Source of the DNA: Actinomycetes bacterium
GTDB lineage: Bacteria; Actinomycetota; Actinomycetes; Prado026
Reading direction: 5' to 3'
DNA length: 14,688 nucleotides
NCBI GenBank assembly: GCA_025455945.1
Contig: JALOLN010000041.1
Span: forward strand, 1-14,688
The position numbers and the translations under genes were made by a program. Below are positions 6,157 to 12,871 of this stretch, one piece after another. The notes beneath the pieces were generated by a model. The model did not search any database, was not told the origin of the DNA, and saw nothing but the letters and a program-made list of their open reading frames with translations. Within the stretch, counting starts at the first letter, position 1, and the number at the start of each line of letters is the position of its first letter.

Positions 6157-7718
6157 GCCCTCCCCTCGAGGATGTCGGTCGCCGGGTTGAGGTAGCCGGG
6201 GGCGTGCCGCACCACGCCGTCGAGGCCCTTGCCCGCGTCGGCGGGTCGCCGCATGAGCCCGAAGGTGCCGTCCCCGATCGCGTCGAGCAGTCCGTCGTCG
6301 ACGATCCGCTCGAGCAGGTCCACCGCCTCGGCGAGCACCTGGTGGGCGCGCCGGACGATGAACCCGTCCGGCGCGGGCACGAAGTCCTCCCCGAGCCGTC
6401 CGGCCGCGTTGAAGACGTAGCGGACGTTCTGCAGGGCGAGGTCCCGGTCGGACAGCCACGGGGTCACGACGGCCTCGGTCATCATGCCGACGAGCAGGAT
6501 CGACTGGCCGGTCATGGCCCCCGCCAGGTTGAAGAAGCCGTCCAGCAGGTAGCCGCGGAAGATGTCGCCGGTCATGTGCTTCGTCGGCGGCATCCACTTC
6601 AGGGGCGCGTCGGGGAAGAGCTCGCGGGCGAGCAGGGCGTGGGCCAGCTCCAGCCGGAACGAGTCCGGCAGGTCGGGGTTGATCTCGAAGGCGTGGCCGA
6701 GGCCGATCTGCTCGTCCGGCAGCCCCGCCTCCCGGGCGAAGTACTCGTTGAGCAGCTGGCTGACGGTGACGGTGTGCGCGGCCTCGACGGCGTCCGCGGT
6801 GGTGAGGTAGTTGTCCTCGCCGGTGTTGATGACGATGCCGGCGCGGGCGTGCACCTGGCGGGAGAACCGCTGGTCGACGAAGGTGCGGATCGGGTTGATG
6901 TCGCGGAAGAGGATCCCGTACATCGAGTCGTTGAGCATCATGTCAAGCCGTTCGAGGCCGGCCAGCGTGGCGATCTCCGGCATGCACAGCCCGGACGCGT
7001 AGTTGGTGAGCCGGACGTAGCGGCGCAGCTGCTTGCTGACGTCGTCCAGGGCGGCCCGCATGAGCCGGAAGTTCTCCTGGGTCGCGTACGTGCCGGCGAA
7101 GCCCTCCCGGGTGGCCCCCTCCGGCACGTAGTCGAGCAGCGACTGCCCGGTCGAGCGGATGACCGCGATGATGTCGGCGCCCTCGCGCGCGGCCGCCTGG
7201 GCCTGCGGAATGTCCTCCTCGATGTCGCCGGTGGCGACGATGAGGTACACCCAGGGCTTGGGCGGGTCGCCGTAGCGGCGAAGCAGCCGGTCCCGGGTGG
7301 CCCGGTTGGCGTCGATCCGGGCGATCCCCCTGCGGGCCGCGGCGGTGGCGGCCCGGGCGGCGCGGGCGGCGGGGCGGCCCTCCGGGACCCGGAACGTCAC
7401 CGCGCCGGCAGCCGCCTTCTGGGCGAGCACCGCGAGGTCGGGGGCCCCGTCGCGCAGCAGCGCGTCCCACACCGGCAGCGCCACGCCGTGCTCGAGGCCG
7501 CAGTCGGCGCGGACGGCGTCGACGAGCCGGTTCGCCCAGGGGATGCCCTCGACGTCGGCGCCCTGCAGGCCCGCCAGGCGCAGCACGGCCCGCTCCACCG
7601 ACACCGTGGTGTGCGTCCGGGCCAGCTTCACGACGGGGGCGCCGGCCCGTCGGGCCAGGGCGCGTGCCTTGCGGACGACGACCGGGTCCAGCGCGAGCCG
7701 GGTGCGGCGGGGGCTCAT
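6153..7718 (-). CDS. kamD: Lysine 5,6-aminomutase, alpha subunit
   Basis: The 521-aa large subunit of lysine 5,6-aminomutase, a TIM-barrel that holds the substrate and the radical and binds KamE. It is collinear with clostridial KamD (about 516 aa) and keeps its highly conserved blocks: AVIRSTGQSLLDYVP, GTYATQENFR, RLTNYASGLCMPEIA, LERLDMMLNDSMYGILFRDIN, VINTGEDNYLTTADAVE, GLGHAFEINP, MPPTKHMTGDIF and near the end GGKGLDG-like KGLDGV. The N-terminal 130 residues are more variable and rich in Ala/Arg. ATG 7718 overlaps the amidohydrolase stop (ATGA), and the stop overlaps the kamE start, giving coupled 1:1 synthesis of the two subunits. No KamB/KamC-type reactivase genes, which usually accompany this oxygen- and turnover-sensitive enzyme in anaerobes, are present here. 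Confidence 0.96.
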   Translation of the reverse strand: MSPRRTRLALDPVVVRKARALARRAGAPVVKLARTHTTVSVERAVLRLAGLQGADVEGIPWANRLVDAVRADCGLEHGVALPVWDALLRDGAPDLAVLAQKAAAGAVTFRVPEGRPAARAARAATAAARRGIARIDANRATRDRLLRRYGDPPKPWVYLIVATGDIEEDIPQAQAAAREGADIIAVIRSTGQSLLDYVPEGATREGFAGTYATQENFRLMRAALDDVSKQLRRYVRLTNYASGLCMPEIATLAGLERLDMMLNDSMYGILFRDINPIRTFVDQRFSRQVHARAGIVINTGEDNYLTTADAVEAAHTVTVSQLLNEYFAREAGLPDEQIGLGHAFEINPDLPDSFRLELAHALLARELFPDAPLKWMPPTKHMTGDIFRGYLLDGFFNLAGAMTGQSILLVGMMTEAVVTPWLSDRDLALQNVRYVFNAAGRLGEDFVPAPDGFIVRRAHQVLAEAVDLLERIVDDGLLDAIGDGTFGLMRRPADAGKGLDGVVRHAPGYLNPATDILEGRA

Positions 7719-9319
7719 GCGAACGCTCCCTCACGGGTGTAGACGACACGCCCGCGCACGGCCGTGCGCAGGCACTGCGGCAGGTCGCGGCCGGGGCTGA
7801 GGTCGGGCAGTCCGGGCACCCCCGCGCGGGGGTCGGTGGACCAGGCGGCCACCCGGTCGTCCGGGGTCTGCACGACCAGGTCACCGGCGGCCCAGACCGC
7901 GTACGACGCCGGCTGACCGGGGGCGAGCACGCCGGCGTCGTCGACACCCGCAGCCCGCCACCCCCCACGGGTGTGGGCGGAGAACGCGGCCCGGACGGTG
8001 ATCCGGGACTCCGGGGTGCGGTGGAAGGCGGCGGCGCGGACGGCCTGCCAGGGACCCATCGGCGTCACCGGGGAGTCCGAGCCCAGCGCGAGGGGGATGC
8101 CGGCCCGGGTCATCGCGGCGAACGGGTTCATCCCGTGCGCCCGCTCCGGGCCGAGCCGCCCGGCGTACATCCCGTCCGTGCCGCCCCACAGCGCGTCGAA
8201 CACCGGCTGCACGCTGGCGAAGACGCCCAGCCGGGCGAGCTCGGCCAGGTGGGCGGCGTCGGGCATCTCCAGGTGCTCCAGACGGTGCCGGGCGGCGCGC
8301 AGCGCGCCCACGCCGACGACGACGGCGGCCTCGGCCAGCCCGGCGACCACCACGTCGGTGGCGCCGTCGCCGATGACGTGGAAGCCGGCCTGCAGCCCGG
8401 CCCGGGTGCAGGCGACGACGTGGTCGCGGACCTCGGCGGCGGTGAGGTAGCCGTGCCCGGTGGTGTCGGCGTCGCGGTAGACGGTGCGCAGGTATGCGGT
8501 GCGGGAGCCGATCGCCCCGTCGGCGAAGAGGTCGCCGGCAGCGCCCAGCGCGCCGAGCTCGCGGGCCCGCTCGACCCCGCCGAGCTCCCCCCAGTAGCCG
8601 ACGACGTCCGGGCCGGGCGCCGCGGTCGCGGCCGCGAGCACCTCGGCGAAGTCCGCGGCGGAGGAGATCTCCGGACCACCGAGCTCGTGGTAGGCGCCGA
8701 TGCCCAGCTCGGCCGCCCGGGCCAGGGTGGCCCGCTGCGCGGCCGCCCGCAGCGCCGGGGTGACCCCGGCCAGCGCCGCCGCCCGGGCGGCGTGGTGGGC
8801 GTCGCGGCGCAGCAGCCCGTCGGGGTCGAAGCCGGGCAGCGCCGCCAGCCCAGGCACGGCCGCGAGCAGCGCCGACGACGCCACCGCGGAGTGCACGTCG
8901 ATCCGCGTGAGGTAGACGACCCCGCCGTGGCTGGCGCGGTCGAGCTCACCGCGGGTCGGCGCGCGGCCCTCCGGCCAGGCGGTCTCGTCCCAGCCGTGGC
9001 CGAGCAGGACCCCCACGCCGCGGCGCTGCCGGCTGAACCGGGCCAGCGCCTCGAGCGCGGCCGCCAGGCTGGGCGCGCCGGTGAGGTCCAGGCCGGTGAG
9101 GGCCAGCCCGGTGGGCGTGGTGTGCACGTGCGCGTCGACGAACGCCGGGGTCACCAGCGCGCCGTGGAGCTCGACGACCTCGTCCACGCCGTCCCGGTGC
9201 GTCGCCGCAGCACCGTCGGAGCCGACCCAGGCGACCGTGCCGTCCTCGACGAGCAGGGCGGTCGCGAACGGGTCGGCCGGGGTGTGCACCACCCCGCCGA
9301 GGAGCAGGGTCGTCGTCAC
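7715..9319 (-). CDS. Amidohydrolase family 3 (YtcJ-like) embedded in the lysine operon
   Basis: A 534-aa metal-dependent hydrolase of the amidohydrolase superfamily, family 3 (YtcJ / N-substituted formamide deformylase type). A small N-terminal beta-sandwich is completed by the C-terminus (about 1-55 and 465-534) and flanks a TIM barrel. Visible metal/catalytic motifs are H64-V-H66 in FVDAHVHT, E212 in YHELGG, DGAIGSR (267-273), H314 in FHVIGDGA, H345 and H349 in HRLEHLEM, and D415 in ALGSDSPV. No signal peptide, so cytoplasmic. The GTG 9319 overlaps the kdd stop (GTGA) and its own stop overlaps kamD (ATGA), so it is part of the operon rather than a chance neighbour. No step of the known lysine fermentation needs it. 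Possible roles: hydrolysis of an N-acylated or cyclised (lactam, dihydropyrrole) side product, or of an external amide precursor. Substrate unknown. It is not Kce, which belongs to another family. Confidence 0.88.
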   Translation of the reverse strand: MTTTLLLGGVVHTPADPFATALLVEDGTVAWVGSDGAAATHRDGVDEVVELHGALVTPAFVDAHVHTTPTGLALTGLDLTGAPSLAAALEALARFSRQRRGVGVLLGHGWDETAWPEGRAPTRGELDRASHGGVVYLTRIDVHSAVASSALLAAVPGLAALPGFDPDGLLRRDAHHAARAAALAGVTPALRAAAQRATLARAAELGIGAYHELGGPEISSAADFAEVLAAATAAPGPDVVGYWGELGGVERARELGALGAAGDLFADGAIGSRTAYLRTVYRDADTTGHGYLTAAEVRDHVVACTRAGLQAGFHVIGDGATDVVVAGLAEAAVVVGVGALRAARHRLEHLEMPDAAHLAELARLGVFASVQPVFDALWGGTDGMYAGRLGPERAHGMNPFAAMTRAGIPLALGSDSPVTPMGPWQAVRAAAFHRTPESRITVRAAFSAHTRGGWRAAGVDDAGVLAPGQPASYAVWAAGDLVVQTPDDRVAAWSTDPRAGVPGLPDLSPGRDLPQCLRTAVRGRVVYTREGAFA

Positions 9320-10386
9320 CCGGGCCTCTCCACCTCCAGCCGGGACTCGAAGAGCGCACGCACGCCCGGCTCGTCGCGGAGCACGTCGAGCGCGAAGTCC
9401 GCATGGCCCGGGGCGTAGCCGTTGCCGACCAGCATCGTGACGTCGGCGGCGAGGCCCTCGGCGCCGAGCGCCGCGGTGACGAACGACGTGGCCATCGAGA
9501 AGAACACGACGGTGCCGCCGTCCGCGGTGGCGAGGATCGCGCCGTGCTCGCAGCCGGGGACGTCGACGCACACGACGGTGATGTCCGCGGACTCGCCGTC
9601 CAGCGCCTCCTCGACCGCGTCCCCCACCTGCACGGGGTCACGGGCGTCGGCGAGCGCGATCACGTCACCCAGCCCGGCCTCGGCGAGGACGTCGGCCTCC
9701 CGCTGGATCGGCACCACCGCGACCGTCGTGCGGGCGCCGGCGCGCCTGGCGGCGGCCAGGGCCAGGGAGCCGGACTTGCCGGCGGCGCCCAGGACGGCGA
9801 CGGCAGGCGGCCGACCGGCATCGACGTACTGCCGGACGACCCGGGCGGTCAGCGCCGGGGCGCCGCACACGTCCATCACGGCCAGGGCGAGCGGGCGGGG
9901 CAGGTCGTCGGGCAGGTGCGCGGCGATGGAGCGGCCGAAGAGGATCGCGTAGCCCTGGCACGGCACCTGCTCGGACAGGCCGTCCCAGTCCGCGAGTCCG
10001 TCCTCGACGACGAGCGGCGTCAGGGTCAGCGAGACCAGGGTCGCGATGTGGTCGCCCACCGCCAGCCCCAGCCGCGACTGCGGGCCGACCTCCTCGACGA
10101 CGCCGACGAGCATGCCCCCCGAGCCGGTCACCGGGTTGTGCATCTTGCCGCGGGTCCGGATGATCTCGGCGACCTCGGCGCGGATCCGGTCCCCCTGGCC
10201 GCGGTGCCGGTCGTACAGCTGGCGGAAGCTCGCGGCGTCCAGGTTGAGCCGCTCCACCCGGACCCGGACCTCGTCGGGGAACAGCTCGCGGCGGGTGTCG
10301 AGGCGGTAGGCGGCCTGCGGCAGGACGCCGGAGGGCTCCAGCACGCGGTGCAGGCCGACGGGCGAGGACGCATGGGTCGAGGACAC
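9316..10386 (-). CDS. kdd: L-erythro-3,5-diaminohexanoate dehydrogenase
   Basis: A 356-aa NAD-dependent dehydrogenase that oxidatively deaminates 3,5-diaminohexanoate to 3-keto-5-aminohexanoate, the step after lysine 5,6-aminomutase. An alcohol-dehydrogenase-like N-terminal domain (about 1-170) holds the conserved IRTRGKMHNPVTGSGG block (76-91). A Rossmann domain follows, with the glycine-rich loop GAAGKSG (200-206) and NADP/NAD strand TTVAVV. The C-terminal part contains FFSMATSF and VGNGYAPGHA. Length agrees with the clostridial and fusobacterial enzymes (about 345). The start is GTG 10386, with a clear GGAAGGA ribosome binding site 7 nt upstream; the frame stays open further upstream into kamA, but that is a shadow. 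It is the first gene of the minus-strand operon, divergent from kamA. Confidence 0.93.
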   Translation of the reverse strand: MSSTHASSPVGLHRVLEPSGVLPQAAYRLDTRRELFPDEVRVRVERLNLDAASFRQLYDRHRGQGDRIRAEVAEIIRTRGKMHNPVTGSGGMLVGVVEEVGPQSRLGLAVGDHIATLVSLTLTPLVVEDGLADWDGLSEQVPCQGYAILFGRSIAAHLPDDLPRPLALAVMDVCGAPALTARVVRQYVDAGRPPAVAVLGAAGKSGSLALAAARRAGARTTVAVVPIQREADVLAEAGLGDVIALADARDPVQVGDAVEEALDGESADITVVCVDVPGCEHGAILATADGGTVVFFSMATSFVTAALGAEGLAADVTMLVGNGYAPGHADFALDVLRDEPGVRALFESRLEVERPG

Positions 10387-10393
10387 GGCTGGA

Positions 10394-10400
10394 TCCTTCC
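10394..10400 (-). promoter_or_regulatory. Ribosome binding site of kdd
   Basis: GGAAGGA on the minus strand, 7 nt before GTG 10386. It fixes the start of kdd and shows that the operon has a true leader, unlike divergent kamA, which looks leaderless. Confidence 0.72.
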
Positions 10401-10418
10401 AGGGACGCAACGACACGC

Positions 10419-10433
10419 GCGTCGATTCGACGC
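10419..10433. promoter_or_regulatory. Perfect 15-bp palindrome, candidate operator between kdd and kamA
   Basis: GCGTCGA-T-TCGACGC is a perfect inverted repeat with 7-bp arms around one T. It lies between the divergent start codons: 33 bp before the kdd start and 63 bp before the kamA start. If the kdd -10 is 10443-10448, the palindrome falls at about +3 to +17, a repressor position. A 15-bp palindrome is the size bound by Lrp/AsnC dimers, and an Lrp gene sits just beyond kamA. The assignment is inference; no second copy was found near the Lrp gene. Confidence 0.5.
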
Positions 10434-10442
10434 ACACCGGAA

Positions 10443-10448
10443 ATCCTA
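10443..10448 (-). promoter_or_regulatory. Putative -10 of the kdd-kal operon
   Basis: TAGGAT (TAnnnT) on the minus strand, about 57 bp before the kdd GTG. It would start transcription near 10436, just ahead of the palindrome and the ribosome binding site. No good -35 was seen at 17-18 nt, so a regulated or activator-dependent promoter is possible. Confidence 0.42.
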
Positions 10449-10482
10449 CGGCGCACGAGTGGAATCGCCGGAGATCCTTCTC

Positions 10483-10488
10483 TACGCT
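10483..10488 (+). promoter_or_regulatory. Leaderless -10 element for kamA
   Basis: TACGCT (TAnnnT) lies 7 nt before ATG 10496, with no Shine-Dalgarno in between, so transcription probably starts at the A of the start codon. This supports 10496 over the second ATG at 10502. No clear -35 was seen. Confidence 0.55.
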
Positions 10489-10495
10489 GACGCCC

Positions 10496-11971
10496 ATGAG
10501 CATGGAGCAGCCGTACGCGTACAGCCGTCGCGAGATCGTCGAGCCGGACTGGACGCGCTTCCCCGGCTGGGCCGGGGTCACCGCTGCGGAGTGGGACTCC
10601 GCCCAGTGGCAGCGGGCGCACTGCGTGAAGAACGTCAAGCAGCTGCGCGACCTCGTCGGCGACCTCCTCGAGGACCGGTTCTACGCCGACCTCGAGCGCG
10701 ACCAGGCCGAGCGCGCCACCATGTCGATGCTCGTCCCGCCGCAGATGATGAACACGGTGGTGCCTGGCTCGCACGACGCCGGGACCCCGACCCCCGCGGC
10801 GTTCACCGAGGCGTTCTACGCCGACCCGGTCCGCCGCTACATGCTGCCGGTGTTCAGCGACCGGCGTCCGGACTGGCCGTCGCACCCCTACTCGACCCGG
10901 GACTCGCTGCACGAGCACGAGATGTGGGTGGCCGAGGGCCTCACCCACCGGTACCCGACGAAGGTGCTCGCCGAGCTGCTCACCACCTGCCCGCAGTACT
11001 GCGGGCACTGCACCCGGATGGACCTCGTGGGCAACTCCACCCCGGTCATCGACAAGCTGCGCTTCGAGCTCAAGCCCGCGGACCGGTACGACGCGATGCT
11101 GGCCTACCTCGAGCAGCACCCCGAGGTGCGCGACGTGGTGGTCTCCGGCGGCGACGTCGCCAACCTGCCGTGGAAGCACCTGGAGGCGTTCGTCGAGCGG
11201 CTGCTGTCGCTGGAGAACATCCGCGACATCCGGCTGGCCACGAAGGCGCTGATGGGCCTGCCCCAGCACTGGCTGCAGGACGACGTCCGCGCCGGCATGG
11301 AACGGCTGTCGACGACGGCGAGCAGCCGCGGGGTCCACCTCGCGATCCACACCCACGTCAACGCGGCGCAGTCGGTGACCCCGACCGTGACCCGGGCGGT
11401 GCGGGCGATGCTGGACGCCGGGGTGCGCGACGTGCGCAACCAGGGTGTCCTCATGCGGGGTGTCAACGCCGAGGTCCCGCTGATGCTCGACCTGTGCTTC
11501 GCCCTGCTCGACGGCGCCGGCATCATCCCCTACTACTTCTACATGTGCGACATGATCCCGTTCAGCGAGCACTGGCGGATCTCCGTGCGCGAGGCGCAGC
11601 GGCTGCAGCACGGGATCATGGGCTACCTGCCCGGCTTCGCCACGCCGCGGATCGTCTGCGACGTCCCCTACGTCGGCAAGCGCTGGGTGCACCAGATCGA
11701 GTCGTACGACGAGACGCTGGGCATCTCGTACTGGACGAAGAACTACCGCACCGGCATCGAGCTCAGCGACACCCAGGCGCTGGAGCGGCGCTACGAGTAC
11801 TACGACCCGATCTACACCCTGCCGCCGGGCGGCCAGGAGTGGTGGACCGAGCACGGCGGCTCGATGGTCGACATCCACGACGCGGCGACATCGGCCGCGG
11901 CGTCCTCACGCGCGGCCGCGGCCGCGGACGTCTCGGCCTACGACTCGCTGCAGACGACCGGCCGGTCCTGA
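10496..11971 (+). CDS. kamA: Lysine 2,3-aminomutase (radical SAM), divergent clade
   Basis: A radical SAM, PLP-dependent aminomutase that converts L-lysine to L-beta-lysine, the entry step of this pathway. The 491-aa protein has the iron-sulfur motif C165-P-Q-Y-C169-G-H-C172 (CxxxCxxC), followed by TRMDLVG where clostridial KamA has TRRRF-x-G. The SGGD motif is at 217-220. D352 (YMCDM) and D389 (VCDVP) line up with the two aspartates that bind the lysine side-chain amine (D293, D330 in C. subterminale). K395 in PYVGK replaces the usual glycine-rich PGGGGK as the PLP lysine. Retention of both aspartates argues for lysine rather than glutamate as substrate. The N-terminal region is longer than in KamA of about 416 aa and the C-terminal tail (about 464-491) is Ala-rich and low-complexity. 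It is divergent from the kdd operon and has its own leaderless promoter. An arginine or other amine substrate cannot be excluded. Confidence 0.87.
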   Translation: MSMEQPYAYSRREIVEPDWTRFPGWAGVTAAEWDSAQWQRAHCVKNVKQLRDLVGDLLEDRFYADLERDQAERATMSMLVPPQMMNTVVPGSHDAGTPTPAAFTEAFYADPVRRYMLPVFSDRRPDWPSHPYSTRDSLHEHEMWVAEGLTHRYPTKVLAELLTTCPQYCGHCTRMDLVGNSTPVIDKLRFELKPADRYDAMLAYLEQHPEVRDVVVSGGDVANLPWKHLEAFVERLLSLENIRDIRLATKALMGLPQHWLQDDVRAGMERLSTTASSRGVHLAIHTHVNAAQSVTPTVTRAVRAMLDAGVRDVRNQGVLMRGVNAEVPLMLDLCFALLDGAGIIPYYFYMCDMIPFSEHWRISVREAQRLQHGIMGYLPGFATPRIVCDVPYVGKRWVHQIESYDETLGISYWTKNYRTGIELSDTQALERRYEYYDPIYTLPPGGQEWWTEHGGSMVDIHDAATSAAASSRAAAAADVSAYDSLQTTGRS

Positions 11972-11978
11972 CCGTCGG

Positions 11979-12419
11979 TCACACCTGCGGCGGGCGGCCC
12001 TCGAACGGCGTCGACAGCACGACCGTGGTCCGGGTGGAGACGTTGGCCGCCGCCCGGATCTCGGCCAGCAGGACCTCCAGGTCGGCCGGTGAGGCCACCC
12101 GGACCTTGAGGATGTAGGACTCCTCCCCCGCGACGGAGTAGCACGCCTCGATGTCCGCCAGGCCGGCCAGCCGGTCGGGCGCGTCGTCCGGGGCCGAGGG
12201 GTCCAGCGGGACGACCGAGACGAAGGCGGTCAGCGGCAGGCCGATCGCGTCGAGGTCCAGCCGGGCCGCGTAGCCGGTGATGACCCCGCGCTCCTCCAGC
12301 CGGCGCACCCGCTGGTGGACCGCGGACGTCGACAGCCCGGTGGCCCGACCCAGGTCGGTGAAGCTCATCCGGCCGTCGTCGGCCAGCAGCCGGACGATCT
12401 GCCGGTCGAGGTCCTCCAC
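11979..12419 (-). CDS. Lrp/AsnC family transcriptional regulator
   Basis: A 146-aa feast/famine regulator. An N-terminal winged helix-turn-helix (about 3-50) includes the typical DDGRMSFTDLGRATGLS and STSAVHQRVRRLEERGVI recognition-helix segment. A C-terminal RAM ligand-binding and oligomerisation domain follows (about 60-138), with the YSVAGEESYILKVRV strand-turn-strand motif that carries the amino-acid site in this family. The GTG at 12419 is preceded by TAGGTT at 7 nt and no Shine-Dalgarno. It converges on kamA, with 7 bp between stop codons. Members of this family commonly sense amino acids and control the adjacent catabolic genes, so it is the best local candidate to sense lysine and control kamA and the kdd operon. 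That role is inferred from position only. Confidence 0.93.
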   Translation of the reverse strand: MEDLDRQIVRLLADDGRMSFTDLGRATGLSTSAVHQRVRRLEERGVITGYAARLDLDAIGLPLTAFVSVVPLDPSAPDDAPDRLAGLADIEACYSVAGEESYILKVRVASPADLEVLLAEIRAAANVSTRTTVVLSTPFEGRPPQV

Positions 12420-12426
12420 GCCGACG

Positions 12427-12432
12427 AACCTA
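12427..12432 (-). promoter_or_regulatory. Leaderless -10 element for the Lrp gene
   Basis: TAGGTT on the minus strand, 7 nt before GTG 12419, the same hexamer as the promoter at 4906-4911. No Shine-Dalgarno between. The 72-bp gap behind it, up to the small secreted-protein gene, holds nothing else I recognise. Confidence 0.5.
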
Positions 12433-12491
12433 CCGGACCCGCCGTCCGGGACCGCCGGCTCACGGCGGGCGGCCCCGGACGACGGCAGCCG

Positions 12492-12713
12492 TCAGCGGAT
12501 CCGCCGGACCGTCCCGTCCGCCTCGCGGAGGTAGGCCACGGCCGGACCGAGCACGGCCCCGCCGGTCCCGTCCGTCGTCGCGGCGACGCCGGCCGGGCCC
12601 GGACCCGCGGGGGCTGCCGCTCCCGCGGACGTGGGCCAGACCACGGCCAGGACCGCGGCGACGAGCGCCACGGCCAGGACCACGGGTCCGACCCGGTGGG
12701 TCACGACGTGCAT
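12492..12713 (-). CDS. Small secreted protein, unknown function
   Basis: I do not recognise this 73-aa protein. Its first residues MHVVTHRV are followed by a hydrophobic stretch of about 20 residues (Val/Ala/Leu) and TSAGA/AAP, a plausible signal peptidase I site after residue 30. The mature part is only about 43 residues: an Ala/Gly/Pro-rich segment, then GPAVAYLREADGTVRRIR, a basic end. Neither cysteine nor a lipobox is present. The ATG at 12713 was chosen because GGGAG lies 8 nt upstream; an in-frame GTG at 12734 would add 7 residues before the signal peptide. Codon use is GC-rich in the third position, like its neighbours. It stands alone, 72 bp upstream of the Lrp gene in the same direction, and is preceded by a hairpin-rich stretch without any TAnnnT element. 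It could be a spurious reading frame, but the signal peptide makes a real gene more likely. Confidence 0.55.
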   Translation of the reverse strand: MHVVTHRVGPVVLAVALVAAVLAVVWPTSAGAAAPAGPGPAGVAATTDGTGGAVLGPAVAYLREADGTVRRIR

Positions 12714-12726
12714 GAGGTTGTCTCCC

Positions 12727-12743
12727 GTCCGCACTGGGCGGAC
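12727..12743 (-). repeat. Hairpin just upstream of the small secreted gene
   Basis: GTCCGC and GCGGAC arms (6 bp, perfect) around a 5-nt loop. On the minus strand it ends directly before the GGGAG ribosome binding site of the 73-aa gene, so it would sit in the leader and could affect initiation. Confidence 0.35.
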
Positions 12744-12799
12744 AGGCCGGTCTCGCCACTCACTCCCCGGGCGGTCTGGGCGACCGTGCTGTCTCCGTG

Positions 12800-12815
12800 C
12801 CCCGCTCGCGCGGGG
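12800..12815. repeat. 6-bp GC hairpin in the 12714-12917 gap
   Basis: CCCCGC and GCGGGG arms around TCGC. It lies about 103 bp beyond the acyl-CoA dehydrogenase stop and in front of the small secreted gene. Possible second terminator stem or leader structure; no U-tract. Confidence 0.35.
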
Positions 12816-12851
12816 TCGGTGGGGACCGTCCGGATCTGCGTGTCCCGTCCA

Positions 12852-12871
12852 CCCCTCCCGGGCGGGAGGGG
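12852..12871 (-). terminator. Putative terminator after the acyl-CoA dehydrogenase
   Basis: A perfect inverted repeat, CCCCTCCCG and CGGGAGGGG with 2 nt between (or an 8-bp stem with a 4-nt loop), begins about 46 nt beyond the dehydrogenase stop codon at 12918. This is one of the strongest stems in the window. There is no run of T after it, but U-poor stem terminators are common in GC-rich Actinobacteria. It would separate the dehydrogenase operon from the small secreted gene. Confidence 0.55.

Noticed and set aside
7715..9319. The amidohydrolase as the missing Kce enzyme
   Set aside because: Both are metal-dependent TIM barrels, but Kce is about 275 residues with DUF849 motifs. This 534-residue protein has HxH, HxxxH-type and SDSP motifs of amidohydrolase family 3.
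10387..10495. Cobalamin riboswitch controlling the B12-dependent mutase operon
   Set aside because: The intergenic region is only 109 bp, too short, and no B12-box-like sequence was found on either strand.
9403..12117. A 904-codon open frame on the plus strand, and other long open frames opposite kamD, ppm1/lnt and the M24/dehydrogenase genes
   Set aside because: They are antisense or out-of-frame to genes with clear family motifs, are rich in Arg/Gly/Pro/Ala/His without domains, and arise because stop codons are rare in such GC-rich DNA.
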